A stretch of DNA of 7,142 nucleotides from JAFGED01 sp964551295. GTDB taxonomy: Bacteria > Chloroflexota > Anaerolineae > B4-G1. The stretch is taken from positions 1 to 7,142 of the forward strand of contig CAZKDJ010000204.1 in assembly GCA_964551295.1 (NCBI GenBank). The letters are read 5' to 3'. A program made the position numbers and the translations under genes. This document shows positions 1 to 6,601 of this stretch, piece by piece. The notes beneath the pieces are model-generated. The model did no database searches. It worked only from the letters and a program-made list of their open reading frames with translations, and was not told where the DNA came from. Each line of letters starts with the position of its first letter. Position 1 is the stretch's first letter.

Positions 1-148
1 CCCTTGCACTACCTGACCAGAGTGAGTTTGGTGTCGGAGGGTGGAGGGCTGGGTTCAAACGGCGTGACCATCGCAGGGCGGGTTCGAGCGCACGAGGACG
101 TTGCCCACGTTTTGCCCGAAAATGGTCTGTACATCAACGTGCCAATAA
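1..148. other. Unassigned left edge with no convincing gene
   Basis: Frame 1 is open from the window edge to 339, but its translation has no transmembrane helix or family motif that I recognise. It runs out of register with the permease fragment that starts near 149. The minus strand is also open across 55-264 without recognisable content. The stretch may be eroded permease sequence or the end of something to the left. Confidence 0.3.
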
Positions 149-466
149 CGGGGGAATCGCCTCCTTCCCCGTGCTGGGGGAATCACCGGAACCGACTTAC
201 CGGTGGTGATCGAGGCCTGTGCCCTGCAGGAAAGTGCAAGCGTCGCCAGTGCGGCTTGGCTCATTGGCGCTGCGCTCTGCGTGGCCGGTCTGCTCTATGC
301 TCAAGCGAGCGTCTATACGCCCTCGGGCATACGCATTGATCTCTACAGTTCGACGCCGTGGTTGTTCACCCTCCCCATACCCGTGGCCGTCGTCGGCGCC
401 AGTGTGGGCACCCTTGCCTGGGCGCTCTCGCGGCTCGATCCGGTGGCCGTGATTGAGAGAAGGTAA
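149..466 (+). pseudogene. C-terminal fragment of FtsX/MacB-like ABC transporter permease (frame broken upstream)
   Basis: Frame 2 is open from about 149 to the TAA at 464-466. It encodes the end of an FtsX-type permease: a LLPRAGGITGTDLP stretch that resembles the family's 'LLRAIGAT..DL' cytoplasmic loop, then VVIEA, a hydrophobic helix (SAAWLIGAALCVAGLLYAQA), a short loop, a second helix (LFTLPIPVAVVGASVGTLAWAL) and the typical ending SRLDPVAVIERR. The family drives substrate movement across the inner membrane with an ABC ATPase and often a MacA-type adaptor, which is the next gene. The frame has a TAA at 146-148 and more stops before it. No + frame in 1-148 shows the preceding transmembrane helix, so the gene is truncated, decayed or broken by assembly errors. 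The only start inside the open part is GTG at 203, which would make just 87 aa. The family call is fairly safe; pseudogene status is inferred. Confidence 0.6.
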
Positions 467-470
467 CGGT

Positions 471-519
471 GTGACAATGTCACCACACGACGTGATGACA
501 ATCACAGTCACGGCGTGAC
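471..519. promoter_or_regulatory. Cluster of GTGAC/GTCAC inverted repeats (candidate operator)
   Basis: Three dyads sit head to tail between the permease stop and the adaptor promoter. They are GTGACA-A-TGTCAC at 471-483, GTGA-N6-TCAC at 492-505, and GTCAC-GGC-GTGAC at 507-519. The middle one has the spacing of a CRP/FNR-family site (TGTGA-N6-TCACA), with C in place of the first T. The cluster ends 9 bases before the putative -35, so it is well placed to control the adaptor gene. The repeats are read directly from the sequence; the regulator is not known. Confidence 0.45.
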
Positions 520-528
520 GCATGCCTA

Positions 529-557
529 TGGAAAACGCTGTCCCGACATGGTATCAT
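529..557 (+). promoter_or_regulatory. Putative sigma70-type promoter of the adaptor gene
   Basis: TGGAAA (529-534) as -35 and TATCAT (552-557) as -10 are separated by exactly 17 bases, matching the consensus at 4 of 6 and 5 of 6 positions. The -10 lies about 30 bases before the start codon at 588, leaving room for a short leader with the ribosome site. This is a consensus match only. Confidence 0.4.
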
Positions 558-587
558 CTTGATGACGACGTACATAAGGAGTCGATG

Positions 588-1781
588 ATGAAACAAAAAA
601 TCTTGAAGCGAAATACCCTCATCGGAACCGGGCTTCTGCTCAGCCTGGCGCTCATCTGCCTGATGGCGTGCAGCAACAAAACAAGCGACCAAGCCACACC
701 AACCCAGCCCGCCGACCAAAACTCCGTGTACCAACCGGCCGCCGGCAGCGTCACCGCCAACGGCACGCTCAAGCCTGCCCAACAGGTGCAGTTGAGCTTT
801 GGCGTGGGAGGCACCGTCGAGTCGGTCGCGGTCGAGATCGGCGAGCACGTGAAGGAGGGGCAGACTCTGGCAACACTCGACGATGCGGAGCTTGAGCGCG
901 CCGTGGCACAGGCACAGGTCGAGCTAAAAAGCGCCCAGGCCCGCCTGACCCAGCTAGAAGCGGACGCCGAGCCCGTATCAGAGCGAGTGCTGGCGACGAC
1001 GACGGCCATCTCCAGCGCGCAGGCCGCACTGACCCAGGCCCACATCCAGGCCGGTATGCGCGAGCACTATGACACCATCGACCGCGCGACTCTGGAGGAC
1101 GCCGAGGAAGCGGTAGAAGACGCACAGAACGAGTACCAAAAGGTGCTGAATGACCCACGCAAACGCGACTGGGCGCACGACTCACCAGAGGCGCACGACC
1201 TGGAAGAAGCCCAGGAGTACTATGAAGTGGTCAAAGCCCAATACGAGCTGCACGCTGCCGACCACGGCTACGCCCTCGCCATCGCCCAGGCTGAAGCACA
1301 ACTGGCTCAGACACAGTGGGCGCTGTACGAAGCAGAACACCCCATCGCGTCCGAGGCATTGTCCCTGGCGCGTTTGGATGTGGAACGAGCGCAGCTCGCC
1401 TTAGAGACGGCACAGGCCAGCCTGGAACACTCAACGCTGGTAGCCCCCTTCGACGGCATCATCTCTGCTGTGCCGGTCAGCATGGGTGAGTGGGCCTCAC
1501 CCAGCACGCCCGTCGTCGAGCTGATTGACGTTTCTCACTGGCGTGTCGAAACCAAGAACGTAGGGGAGCTGCAGATCGCCCAGGTGGAAGAGGGGCAAGA
1601 GGCCATCGTGCGGGTCAACGCCTTCCAGAGCGAGCCACTGCAAGGACAGGTAGCGACTATCTCGCCGGTGGCAGTGGTGCAACAAGGAGATACAACCTAC
1701 ACACTGACCATCACACTAGAGGACACCGACCTCAATCTGCGGCCGGGGATGACCGCGCGGGTGGAGATTGTGGTAGAGTAG
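588..1781 (+). CDS. HlyD/MacA-like periplasmic adaptor lipoprotein (membrane fusion protein)
   Basis: A 397-aa adaptor of an ABC- or RND-type exporter, probably anchored on the outer face of the cytoplasmic membrane. Residues 1-28 form a lipoprotein signal: basic KQKILKR, a hydrophobic core, then lipobox LMAC with the lipidated Cys at 28. Next come a Ser/Thr/Pro/Gln-rich linker, the first lipoyl half-motif (about 55-100, with GGTVESVAVEIGEHVKEGQ), a long Ala/Glu/Gln-rich helical hairpin (about 100-280), the second lipoyl half (about 281-316, with LVAPFDGIISAV) and a beta-barrel domain ending in LRPGMTARVEI. The start at 588 has AAGGAG (576-581) six bases before it; an adjacent ATG at 585 and one at 522 are less well placed. 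The permease fragment upstream fits a MacAB-like partner, but no ATPase is in view. Substrate is unknown. Confidence 0.88.
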   Translation: MKQKILKRNTLIGTGLLLSLALICLMACSNKTSDQATPTQPADQNSVYQPAAGSVTANGTLKPAQQVQLSFGVGGTVESVAVEIGEHVKEGQTLATLDDAELERAVAQAQVELKSAQARLTQLEADAEPVSERVLATTTAISSAQAALTQAHIQAGMREHYDTIDRATLEDAEEAVEDAQNEYQKVLNDPRKRDWAHDSPEAHDLEEAQEYYEVVKAQYELHAADHGYALAIAQAEAQLAQTQWALYEAEHPIASEALSLARLDVERAQLALETAQASLEHSTLVAPFDGIISAVPVSMGEWASPSTPVVELIDVSHWRVETKNVGELQIAQVEEGQEAIVRVNAFQSEPLQGQVATISPVAVVQQGDTTYTLTITLEDTDLNLRPGMTARVEIVVE

Positions 1782-1795
1782 CACAATCAAACAAA

Positions 1796-1837
1796 AAAAG
1801 CTGGCAGGCGGGCGATGACCAAAACCTGCCAGCTTTT
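1796..1837. terminator. Bidirectional intrinsic terminator
   Basis: AAAAGCTGGCAGG (1796-1808) pairs perfectly with CCTGCCAGCTTTT (1825-1837) around a 16-base loop, 14 bases after the adaptor stop. An A7 run (1793-1799) precedes the stem and T4 lies at its 3' side, so the hairpin has a T-rich tail on both strands. It can end the + strand adaptor transcript and the convergent glycosyltransferase transcript. Confidence 0.85.
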
Positions 1838-1862
1838 GCTTTAGAACCTACCCGAAGGATCC

Positions 1863-1915
1863 TGTAGCACAGGGCCTTGCGCCCGTCTACAACGCCCGCA
1901 AGGGGCTATGCTACA
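1863..1915. repeat. Long imperfect inverted repeat (hairpin) in the convergent spacer
   Basis: TGTAGCACAGGGCCTTGCG (1863-1881) and CGCAAGGGGCTATGCTACA (1897-1915) are inverted copies matching at 16 of 19 positions, with a 15-base loop. AATTTT follows on the + strand. The hairpin lies just past the glycosyltransferase stop on the - strand. It could be a second terminator, an mRNA 3' stabiliser or a copy of a dispersed palindromic element. No other copy is visible in this window. Confidence 0.6.
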
Positions 1916-1931
1916 ATTTTCGGATAGGTTA

Positions 1932-3128
1932 TCAGCGCGCGAGCCTGCGCACAAGTCGGCGCAGGGGGCTCGGCGTCGGCCAGATCGTATTCCTCTCCAC
2001 CCTGCGCTCAAGCAGGTCGTGCAGTCGCTCCGCGATGACCAACGCCGCGTTGGGACGGGCAAGCGCAGTAGCGTTGGCCACCACCTGCCGCCATTCATCG
2101 TTGCCCGGACACAACCAGTCACACGCGACCTGCGCAACCGCGGCCGGATCGGTGATAAAGGCACCGGCATTGTGCTCCTGCACGTATCTGACGTTGCCCT
2201 CCTCCTGTCCGGGAATAAAGCCATAGACCACGACGGGCAAACCCGCGATAAAAGCCTCGGCCAGCGTGCCCGGCCCAGCCTTGGTGATTAACAGGTCACT
2301 AGCCCCCATTAGCTCGGGCATGTTGTTGACAAAGCCACACACCCGCGTAGGTATCTCCCAGGTCGTACATTCAAGCCTGCGCCGCAGAGCCACGTTACGT
2401 CCGGCAACCACGATCAACTGGACGTCAGATGCTGTGGTGGCTATGGCACGCGCGATCTCGTATATCGGCCCTACACCATCTCCGCCCCCGACGATCAACG
2501 CGCAAGGCCGCTGCAAATCCAGATTCAACCGCCGCCGCAGCGCATGCTTGTCTCCCAGATCGGCCGCGAACTTTAAACTCACGGGCTGGCCGATGACCTC
2601 CAAGCGATCGGGGGGCATGCCGTAACGCAGCGCCCGTTCCCGTGCTGCCTCTGTCGGCACGATGCAGTAATCGACATCGGGGCAGATCCAGATCGGGTGA
2701 ACGGTCACCATGTCGGTGACGACGGTAACAAACGGAATGTCGACTCGCAGATCCCGGCGCAGCACACGCAGCGGAATGTGATTTGCCATGCAATGCACAG
2801 AGACGATCATGTCGGGCTTTTCGCTCAAGAACAAGCGGCGTACTTCGCGGGAGAAAAGAGGGGTCAATACGGCCGAGAGAAACTGGGGTACCCACACTTT
2901 CTCATCGGTATGCCAAAACGCCTTCCACATCCAGATACCATCGCTCGTTAGCCAGCGATAGGCCTCGTCGGACTGGAGCAAGGGAGAAAACGCGTATTCC
3001 TTGGAAATATCCACGATCTTGGCGACGATCTCGTCACCATAAAGATGTGCCAATCCCTCGGCGATAGCCTTGGCCGAAGCCCGGTGCCCTCCTCCCGCTT
3101 CGATCATGATGAACAAAACTTTTTTCAT
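1932..3128 (-). CDS. GT28-family diacylglycerol glycosyltransferase (MGDG synthase-like)
   Basis: A 398-aa soluble or membrane-associated glycosyltransferase that probably moves a sugar from a UDP donor to diacylglycerol, making membrane glycolipids. The N-terminal half has the MGDG-synthase hallmark AGGGHRASAKAIAEGL (11-26), followed by VTDMVTVHPIW (137-147) and VIGQPVSLKF (178-187). The C-terminal GT28 half has GGGDGVG (214-220) and the donor-binding block GFVNNMPELMGASDLLITKA (265-284), PGTLAEA, and then PVVVYGFIPGQEEGN. The length matches the family (UgtP and plant-type MGDG synthases are about 380-400 aa in the core). The start at 3128 is chosen because GAGGT (3140-3136) lies seven bases upstream and the sequence begins MKKVLFIMIEAGGGH. 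The frame stays open for 68 further codons, but these resemble no domain. Monocistronic, with its own promoter. Whether the sugar is glucose or galactose cannot be told. Confidence 0.88.
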   Translation of the reverse strand: MKKVLFIMIEAGGGHRASAKAIAEGLAHLYGDEIVAKIVDISKEYAFSPLLQSDEAYRWLTSDGIWMWKAFWHTDEKVWVPQFLSAVLTPLFSREVRRLFLSEKPDMIVSVHCMANHIPLRVLRRDLRVDIPFVTVVTDMVTVHPIWICPDVDYCIVPTEAARERALRYGMPPDRLEVIGQPVSLKFAADLGDKHALRRRLNLDLQRPCALIVGGGDGVGPIYEIARAIATTASDVQLIVVAGRNVALRRRLECTTWEIPTRVCGFVNNMPELMGASDLLITKAGPGTLAEAFIAGLPVVVYGFIPGQEEGNVRYVQEHNAGAFITDPAAVAQVACDWLCPGNDEWRQVVANATALARPNAALVIAERLHDLLERRVERNTIWPTPSPLRRLVRRLAR

Positions 3129-3164
3129 GGCCCCCACCTCAGGATATAAAATCCTTTCAATCAC

Positions 3165-3193
3165 ATTGTACAACAAGAGCAGTTCAATAGCAA
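3165..3193 (-). promoter_or_regulatory. Putative promoter of the glycosyltransferase gene
   Basis: On the minus strand, TTGCTA (3193-3188) and TACAAT (3170-3165) are 17 bases apart, matching sigma70 consensus at 4 of 6 and 5 of 6. Transcription would start near 3158, giving a leader of about 30 bases that contains the GAGGT ribosome site. A small dyad, AGGAT-ATAAA-ATCCT (3141-3155), lies in this leader. Confidence 0.5.
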
Positions 3194-3255
3194 CCGCAAA
3201 TCGCATCAAAATTTGACAAGCCGTATTCTTTTCTGCTGGAGTCTGGCGAAAACCG

Positions 3256-3346
3256 GTTTTTGGGCAATTTGGCCTTGTTTTTGCCCCACCAGGCCCCTGT
3301 TTTTGCGGGCGATTCCCCACTGGGGGCATCAAAAAGCTGCTTTTTT
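3256..3346. repeat. Phased T-tracts / imperfect ~21-bp tandem motif upstream of the surface-protein gene
   Basis: GTTTTTG occurs at 3256-3262, 3277-3283 and 3299-3305, at intervals of 21 and 22 bases, and a T6 run lies at 3341-3346, about two more intervals on. Parts of the units are alike (GGCCTT, GGCCCCT before the next G). T-tracts in phase every two helical turns are expected to bend DNA. The region lies between two divergent genes and codes for nothing I recognise. Confidence 0.45.
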
Positions 3347-3382
3347 GATTGACAGTTATTATCTACAAGGAGGAAAGTAGCG

Positions 3383-4920
3383 ATGAAAACGAAAACCTTG
3401 AGAGCAAGCGGGCTATTCTGGTCGCTGCTGATTGGATTGGGTCTGGCACTCGGCCTTTTGCTGGCGTTGAGCCCGCACCAAAAGGCCCAGGCCGAAGGCA
3501 CACACGTATGCTCCAGCAAGACCCAGATTTGTCCATAGGGAAATGGCCAGAGGGCGGCTGCGCCCGTCCCGGAGGCGTATTCGTCTACGGTGCGTGGTAC
3601 GGAAACTATCTGACCGACACGGCAGACGTCACTATCGTGGATACCCTACCCGTATCCACCACCTATGCCGGCGACACCAGCGGCGTCACGCCGATACAGG
3701 GCGCAGGTGTCATCACCTGGCACCTGGGCGACCTGCCTTCCGGCGCGTGGGGAGGATTCAAGGTGACGCTCAACATCGACGGTGATTCGCCCATCGGCAG
3801 CGGCGTCATCGCTCAGAACTGCGTCTACATCACCACGACCACTTCGCTTTACGATTCAAATCCAGGCAATAACCACACGTGCGCCAACACAGTAGACACG
3901 TGCTCTAGTGAAGTGGACGTCGAAATCGACAAATGGTCAGAAGTGAGCGATCCTCTGCCAGGGGAGGAGTTCGTCTACGGCGTCCGGTGGTGCAACAATC
4001 GAGGGGCGCACGTCGGGCCAGTCTGGCTGACCGATACGCTGCCGGCGGGGATGACGTTCATCACCGCCACAGCTCCATGGGATCCCAACCAGTCGTGGAC
4101 GCCGAACAGCTTGCCCGGCAACGTGTTCGAGTGGAACGCAGGGCCTATGTGGAGTGATTCCACCAGGTACTTTGACATCGTCGTTCAGATCACCGACACT
4201 GCCACAGCAGGAGACGTGCTCACCAACACCATCGAAATCCGTGACCAGAGCCCCAACGACGTGGAACCGTACTACGGCAACAACGCCTTCGAGCTGCCTG
4301 TGACCATAGCCGACAAGTTCAGCACAGTGACGACATTGAACTCGTCGCCGAACCCGTCGGAACCTGGAGAACTGGTCACCTTCGTCGCGACAGTGACCTC
4401 AACAGGTGACACACCGATAGGGAGTGTAATGTTCTACGACAATGGCGTGCTTCTCGGCACCAGGACGCTGAACGGCAGTGGCATTGCCTCTTACACCACA
4501 TCGGCGCTCGCCGCAGGCACGCACCCCATCACGGCGACCTATGGCGGGGACGCAAGTTTCGAGGCAAGCACCTCGAACATGATCAACCAGGTCGTAAACA
4601 CCCCGCCAGTAGCGACGTCCGACGGCTATACCATGACCGTCAATACAACTTTGACTGTGGCAGCACCGGGAGTGTTGGCCAACGATACAGATGCCGACAG
4701 TCACCCGCTGACAGCCGTTCTGGATACCGATGTGTTGACAGGCACCCTCGATCTACAAACCGACGGCTCGTTCGTCTATACCCCACCACAGGACTATACT
4801 GGCGTGGTGACTTTTACTTACCACACCAACGACGGTTACGCCGATTCGAATGCCGTACAAGTGACAATCACGGTACGAGACTTTACCATCTATCTACCAC
4901 TGGTGCTGCGTAACTACTGA
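3383..4920 (+). CDS. Secreted DUF11/Ig-like surface protein with YLPLVLRNY tail (frameshifted)
   Basis: A cell-surface or secreted modular protein. ATG 3383 has AAGGAGG (3367-3373) nine bases upstream and opens a clear Sec signal peptide: MKTKTLR, a Leu/Gly-rich core, and likely cleavage at AQA|EG after residue 37. This frame stops at TAG 3536-3538. The mature protein continues in another frame from DLSIGKW (about 3527). It has two DUF11-like domains (about 3527-3906 and 3910-4310, each opening with a similar IGKW / IDKW strand and containing a DTLP motif), a bacterial Ig-like domain (about 4318-4596), a cadherin-like/Big_9 domain with VLANDTDADSHPL (about 4600-4875), and the tail IYLPLVLRNY. 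One extra C at 3522-3524 would give SSKTPDLSIGKW and a single protein of about 512 aa. A TTG start at 3349 keeps the second frame open but lacks a signal peptide and ribosome site. Probable roles are adhesion or structure; no catalytic domain is seen. Confidence 0.8.
3522..3524 (+). other. Probable one-base deletion in a C run (frameshift site)
   Basis: The signal-peptide frame reads AAG ACC CAG ATT TGT CCA TAG across this point. With CCCC in place of CCC it reads AAG ACC CCA GAT TTG TCC, which flows into the first DUF11-like domain. No canonical X-XXY-YYZ slippery heptamer is present at the switch, so an indel (real or an assembly error) is likelier than programmed frameshifting. Confidence 0.6.
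4888..4917 (+). other. C-terminal IYLPLVLRNY tail motif
   Basis: The surface protein ends with the ten residues IYLPLVLRNY immediately before TGA, after the last beta domain and a short RDFT link. I recall similar (V/I)YLPLV(L/M) endings on many secreted Chloroflexota proteins. A sorting or anchoring role is inferred only: there is no LPXTG, no following membrane helix and no positive tail. Confidence 0.5.
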
Positions 4921-4935
4921 TCGGTTGCTCAGAAA

Positions 4936-4972
4936 GCAGCGGGCCTCGCTCCAAGAGAGCGAGGCCCGCTGC
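4936..4972. terminator. Strong hairpin terminator shared by convergent genes
   Basis: GCAGCGGGCCTCGCTC (4936-4951) and GAGCGAGGCCCGCTGC (4957-4972) form a perfect 16-bp GC-rich stem with a 5-base loop. It begins 15 bases after the surface-protein stop and ends 10 bases before the stop codon of the convergent minus-strand gene, so both transcripts can fold it. The T-tail is weak (GTGCTTT). Confidence 0.8.
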
Positions 4973-4982
4973 GTGCTTTGCA

Positions 4983-5666
4983 TCACAGGCTAACCGAGCG
5001 TGGTTTAGCGAATCTCACAGGACAAGTAGCCAATAGTGCAGGCACCGCCATCAGCACAAGCGCCACCAGGAACAGTGGCCACTGGAACGGCGTCGGGCGC
5101 AGCGCGTCCCAATCGACCGGCCCAGCCAAAACTGCCCAGATCGCATCCGCCATAAAGACGTACAGCGCCAGCAGGGCCCCTCCCATCACAGTCGCAAACC
5201 GAAGGGGCGTGATCCCCAGCCGCTGCCCGCGCTCCATCCGCACCACTGCCAGCACCGCTGCGACGCAGATCAGCACGGCGATCAGCGCCGGCGCCAGCAC
5301 CGGCCCCCACCAGGGCAGGGGAATCAGGAACAGCAGGTCCCACCCCAGGAGCGACGCAGGCCAGTTTATGAGCAGCTTGAGCCACGCGTAGTAAAAGATG
5401 TCCCACAGTCCAAACGTAAATAGCCCATAGGCCCAGCGCTCTTTCGAGTGACGGCCCGCCATCCAACCCACGGCGACCAGCATGGCCACCGTCGCCGCCT
5501 CGCGCCCGATCTCCACCAGGCCGTACGGCCCCAGCGAGACGTCCACATCAGTGATGTCTGTGAGGCCCAGCAGCGCGCGCAGGTAGACGACGACCGCCGC
5601 CTCCAGATAGGCCATCGCGATAGCGTAGGCGGAGATTCCCAAGAACCGTTTGGTTGTGCTATTCAT
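4983..5666 (-). CDS. Conserved polytopic membrane protein of unknown function
   Basis: A 227-aa, very hydrophobic protein with about six membrane segments (roughly 8-34, 57-70, 80-98, 110-142, 155-180 and 195-214). Conserved-looking polar or aromatic positions sit inside or next to helices: YLEAAVVVYLR (20-30), EIGREAAT (52-59), FGLWDIFYYAWLKLL (85-99) and WDLLFLIPLPWWGPVLAP (109-126). I recognise this as the style of an uncharacterised family but can give no name. ATG 5666 is chosen because AGGAGGT (5682-5676) lies about 9-10 bases upstream; a TTG at 5675 would be too close to it. That ribosome site overlaps the stop codon of the preceding gene, which points to coupled translation. It is the last gene of the minus-strand operon, followed by the 4936-4972 hairpin. 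Confidence 0.75.
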   Translation of the reverse strand: MNSTTKRFLGISAYAIAMAYLEAAVVVYLRALLGLTDITDVDVSLGPYGLVEIGREAATVAMLVAVGWMAGRHSKERWAYGLFTFGLWDIFYYAWLKLLINWPASLLGWDLLFLIPLPWWGPVLAPALIAVLICVAAVLAVVRMERGQRLGITPLRFATVMGGALLALYVFMADAIWAVLAGPVDWDALRPTPFQWPLFLVALVLMAVPALLATCPVRFAKPRSVSL

Positions 5667-5680
5667 CCTCAGCAAACCTC

Positions 5681-6601
5681 CTATGCAGAACCGCTATTAG
5701 GTGCGTATTTCGCTTTCAAGGCCACGTCGTCCAACGCATCTTGCTGCGCATCACTCCCCGCAGCAGCACGCAGCGGATGAGACCGCTTTGCCTTCACTAT
5801 TCTCTGGACCACGTACGCCCCGATCCCAAGAATCACGACACCCACCACGGACATACAAAACCCACTGAGCACCATCATGATCAAGATATCCCCGCCCTCC
5901 GTCGAAGGCGTCCGCGATATCCCCATCGCCCGCTCAAACGCGCGGATCACGTCGACGTAAAAGTTATCGCGGGAGGGCTTTAAAACAACAAAGGGGATCT
6001 CCGGATCCCCGATCAGCGGGCTCAGTCGCCAGGTCATCTGCGAGCCCACGAAAGCGTACAGGATAATCCACACACCCAGTAGCATACGCCCAAAGAGCCC
6101 CGGCGCAAACTCCCCACTTAGGTCCACGTGCGTCATGCCCCGCCACAAAAAATACAGGCCGATGCAGCCACTGATGGCCACGAATGCAACGGCGAGCAGT
6201 TGGAAGAAGGGGTAGTTCTCCGAGGTCAAGACGAAGAAAAAGGTCACCGGCGCCAGTCCCAGGAGCAGAAAGGCCGTCACGCCGATCCCCGCAAACACCA
6301 CCGCCGTGACCTGCAGCATCCCGAGCTGCGTGCGCAAGAGCGCCAGGGAAAAGAAATACAGCGCCGGCAGGCAAAAAGCCATCGTGGCCACAAAGAGCAA
6401 CGGCATCTTGACCGCCGACGACAGCGCCTGCCAAAAGCTGTGCCCCAGCCCGGTCGCGAACCCATAGATGATCAGGAAAAGCACCGAGGACGCCGCCAGC
6501 GAGATGACCTTCGATCTGATCTCCTCGCCGCGCTGAACGGACTCGAAAAAGGCCGAGGGATCGCGCAGGAAACGTGGGACGACGGTCAGTATGTTGTGCA
6601 T
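5681..6601 (-). CDS. Yip1-like polytopic membrane protein of unknown function
   Basis: A 306-aa integral membrane protein with six or seven helices (about 31-53, 65-89, 98-125, 132-153, 170-188 and 236-266). It starts with a short amphipathic stretch including FLRDPSAFFESVQRGEEIR. The most distinctive part is FVGSQMTWRLSPLIG (184-198) followed by RDNFYVDVIRAFE (211-223), an extracytoplasmic-looking segment between the last helices that I recall as conserved in a widespread unnamed family. The long charged C-terminal tail (270-306) is probably cytoplasmic. The start at 6601 has AAGGAG (6614-6609) seven bases upstream, inside the end of the radical SAM gene, and the two genes overlap by 16 bases. 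The Yip1-like label rests on overall layout only. No enzymatic motif is seen. Confidence 0.75.
   Translation of the reverse strand: MHNILTVVPRFLRDPSAFFESVQRGEEIRSKVISLAASSVLFLIIYGFATGLGHSFWQALSSAVKMPLLFVATMAFCLPALYFFSLALLRTQLGMLQVTAVVFAGIGVTAFLLLGLAPVTFFFVLTSENYPFFQLLAVAFVAISGCIGLYFLWRGMTHVDLSGEFAPGLFGRMLLGVWIILYAFVGSQMTWRLSPLIGDPEIPFVVLKPSRDNFYVDVIRAFERAMGISRTPSTEGGDILIMMVLSGFCMSVVGVVILGIGAYVVQRIVKAKRSHPLRAAAGSDAQQDALDDVALKAKYAPNSGSA

Noticed and set aside
51..90. GGTTCAAAC and GGTTCGAGC resembling tRNA T-arms
   Set aside because: No acceptor, D- or anticodon stem can be built around either.
150..160. GGGGAATCGCC shared with the minus strand near 3308-3318
   Set aside because: An 11-base match between strands is expected by chance in 7 kb, and no longer similarity surrounds it.
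1932..3332. 466-aa version of the glycosyltransferase starting at 3332
   Set aside because: The extra 68 residues have no domain character and would cover the promoter; the ribosome site and family N-terminus fit ATG at 3128.
3349..3382. TTG start for the surface protein at 3349
   Set aside because: It has no ribosome site or signal peptide and reads through the leader of the real start at 3383. The TTGACA here has no matching -10 at proper spacing before the ribosome site.
3184..3519. Minus-strand ORF of 111 aa across the divergent spacer
   Set aside because: The translation resembles no family and it overlaps the signal-peptide coding region and the T-tract spacer; an open frame by chance.
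3515..3540. Programmed -1 ribosomal frameshifting in the surface protein
   Set aside because: No slippery heptamer in the correct register and no obvious downstream pseudoknot; a missing C explains the shift more simply.
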